Shown one piece after another: positions 51,085 through 51,089 of a stretch of DNA of 51,089 nt. Both the position numbers and the translations under genes were made by a program. Position 1 is the stretch's first letter. Each line of letters begins with the position of its first letter. Source of the DNA: Phycisphaerales bacterium (GTDB lineage: Bacteria > Planctomycetota > Phycisphaerae > Phycisphaerales > SM1A02); NCBI GenBank assembly GCA_013003065.1, contig JABDLI010000024.1:1-51089 (forward strand), read 5' to 3'. The notes under the pieces were generated by a model. The model was not told where the DNA came from. It searched no databases and was given only the letters and a program-made list of their open reading frames with translations.

Positions 51085-51089
51085 CGCAA

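Overview
The window is high-GC bacterial chromosome that reads as a member of the Planctomycetota, most likely class Phycisphaerae. No 16S or marker gene is present, so this rests on four traits: (i) secreted proteins ending in paired, cysteine-bracketed dockerin-like EF-hand repeats (core GFGDLLAVLSxWGPC), a tail typical of Phycisphaerae; (ii) TIGR02999-type ECF sigma factors (ECF subfamily PF07638) paired with transmembrane Ser/Thr kinases; (iii) small membrane proteins with planctomycete-style CxxC...CPEC zinc ribbons; (iv) an IPTL-CTERM secreted protein. All genes carry ordinary high-GC codon usage, and no phage, insertion-sequence transposase or CRISPR array was seen.

Layout. Positions 1-160 hold a tRNA-Val(GAC) with a clear promoter and hairpin. 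Positions 170-335 hold two copies of a dispersed repeat. Positions 364-18619 are dominated by three related sigma factor/kinase cassettes on the minus strand (ECF1-STK1, ECF2-STK2, ECF3-STK3), interleaved with two FG-GAP propeller proteins and two beta-helix proteins, all four ending in dockerin-like tails. An NTF2-like protein and a zinc-ribbon membrane protein lie between the first two cassettes. Positions 18981-21583 carry an exported-looking short-chain dehydrogenase, an MscS-type channel and a zinc-ribbon membrane protein. Positions 21738-25603 encode a hybrid histidine kinase overlapping an HD-GYP response regulator. Positions 25941-36128 are a near-continuous type II secretion / type IV pilus-like cluster: GspG-like pilin, PilM, PilN, PilO, a PilP/GspC-like protein, GspE, GspF, a convergent GspH-like pilin, GspI- and GspJ-like pilins, and a remarkable PilX/GspK-like protein extended by an amidotransferase-like domain and a LamG lectin-like domain.

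Positions 36321-41063 hold a secreted sugar-dehydrogenase-like protein with dockerin tail, an orphan pilin, an unknown protein, a small secreted protein and a secreted protein with a single dockerin-like half-repeat. Positions 41278-45110 are a fourth sigma/kinase pair whose kinase carries a 14-repeat WD40 sensor. The end of the window (45376-51084) has an IPTL-CTERM FG-GAP protein, a propeller-gene remnant beside a long palindromic element, a DinB-family protein, a coiled-coil/zinc-ribbon membrane protein and a CRTAC1-like protein with dockerin tail.

How it may fit together (inference): the secretion/pilus cluster could export or display secreted dockerin proteins, and the sigma/kinase pairs could sense envelope conditions and regulate some of the neighbouring surface-protein genes. 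Two dockerin genes share a 37-nt promoter-like element with identical spacing, and a third shares its 10-nt core, which is the best direct hint of co-regulation. No secretin, prepilin peptidase or cohesin is encoded here.
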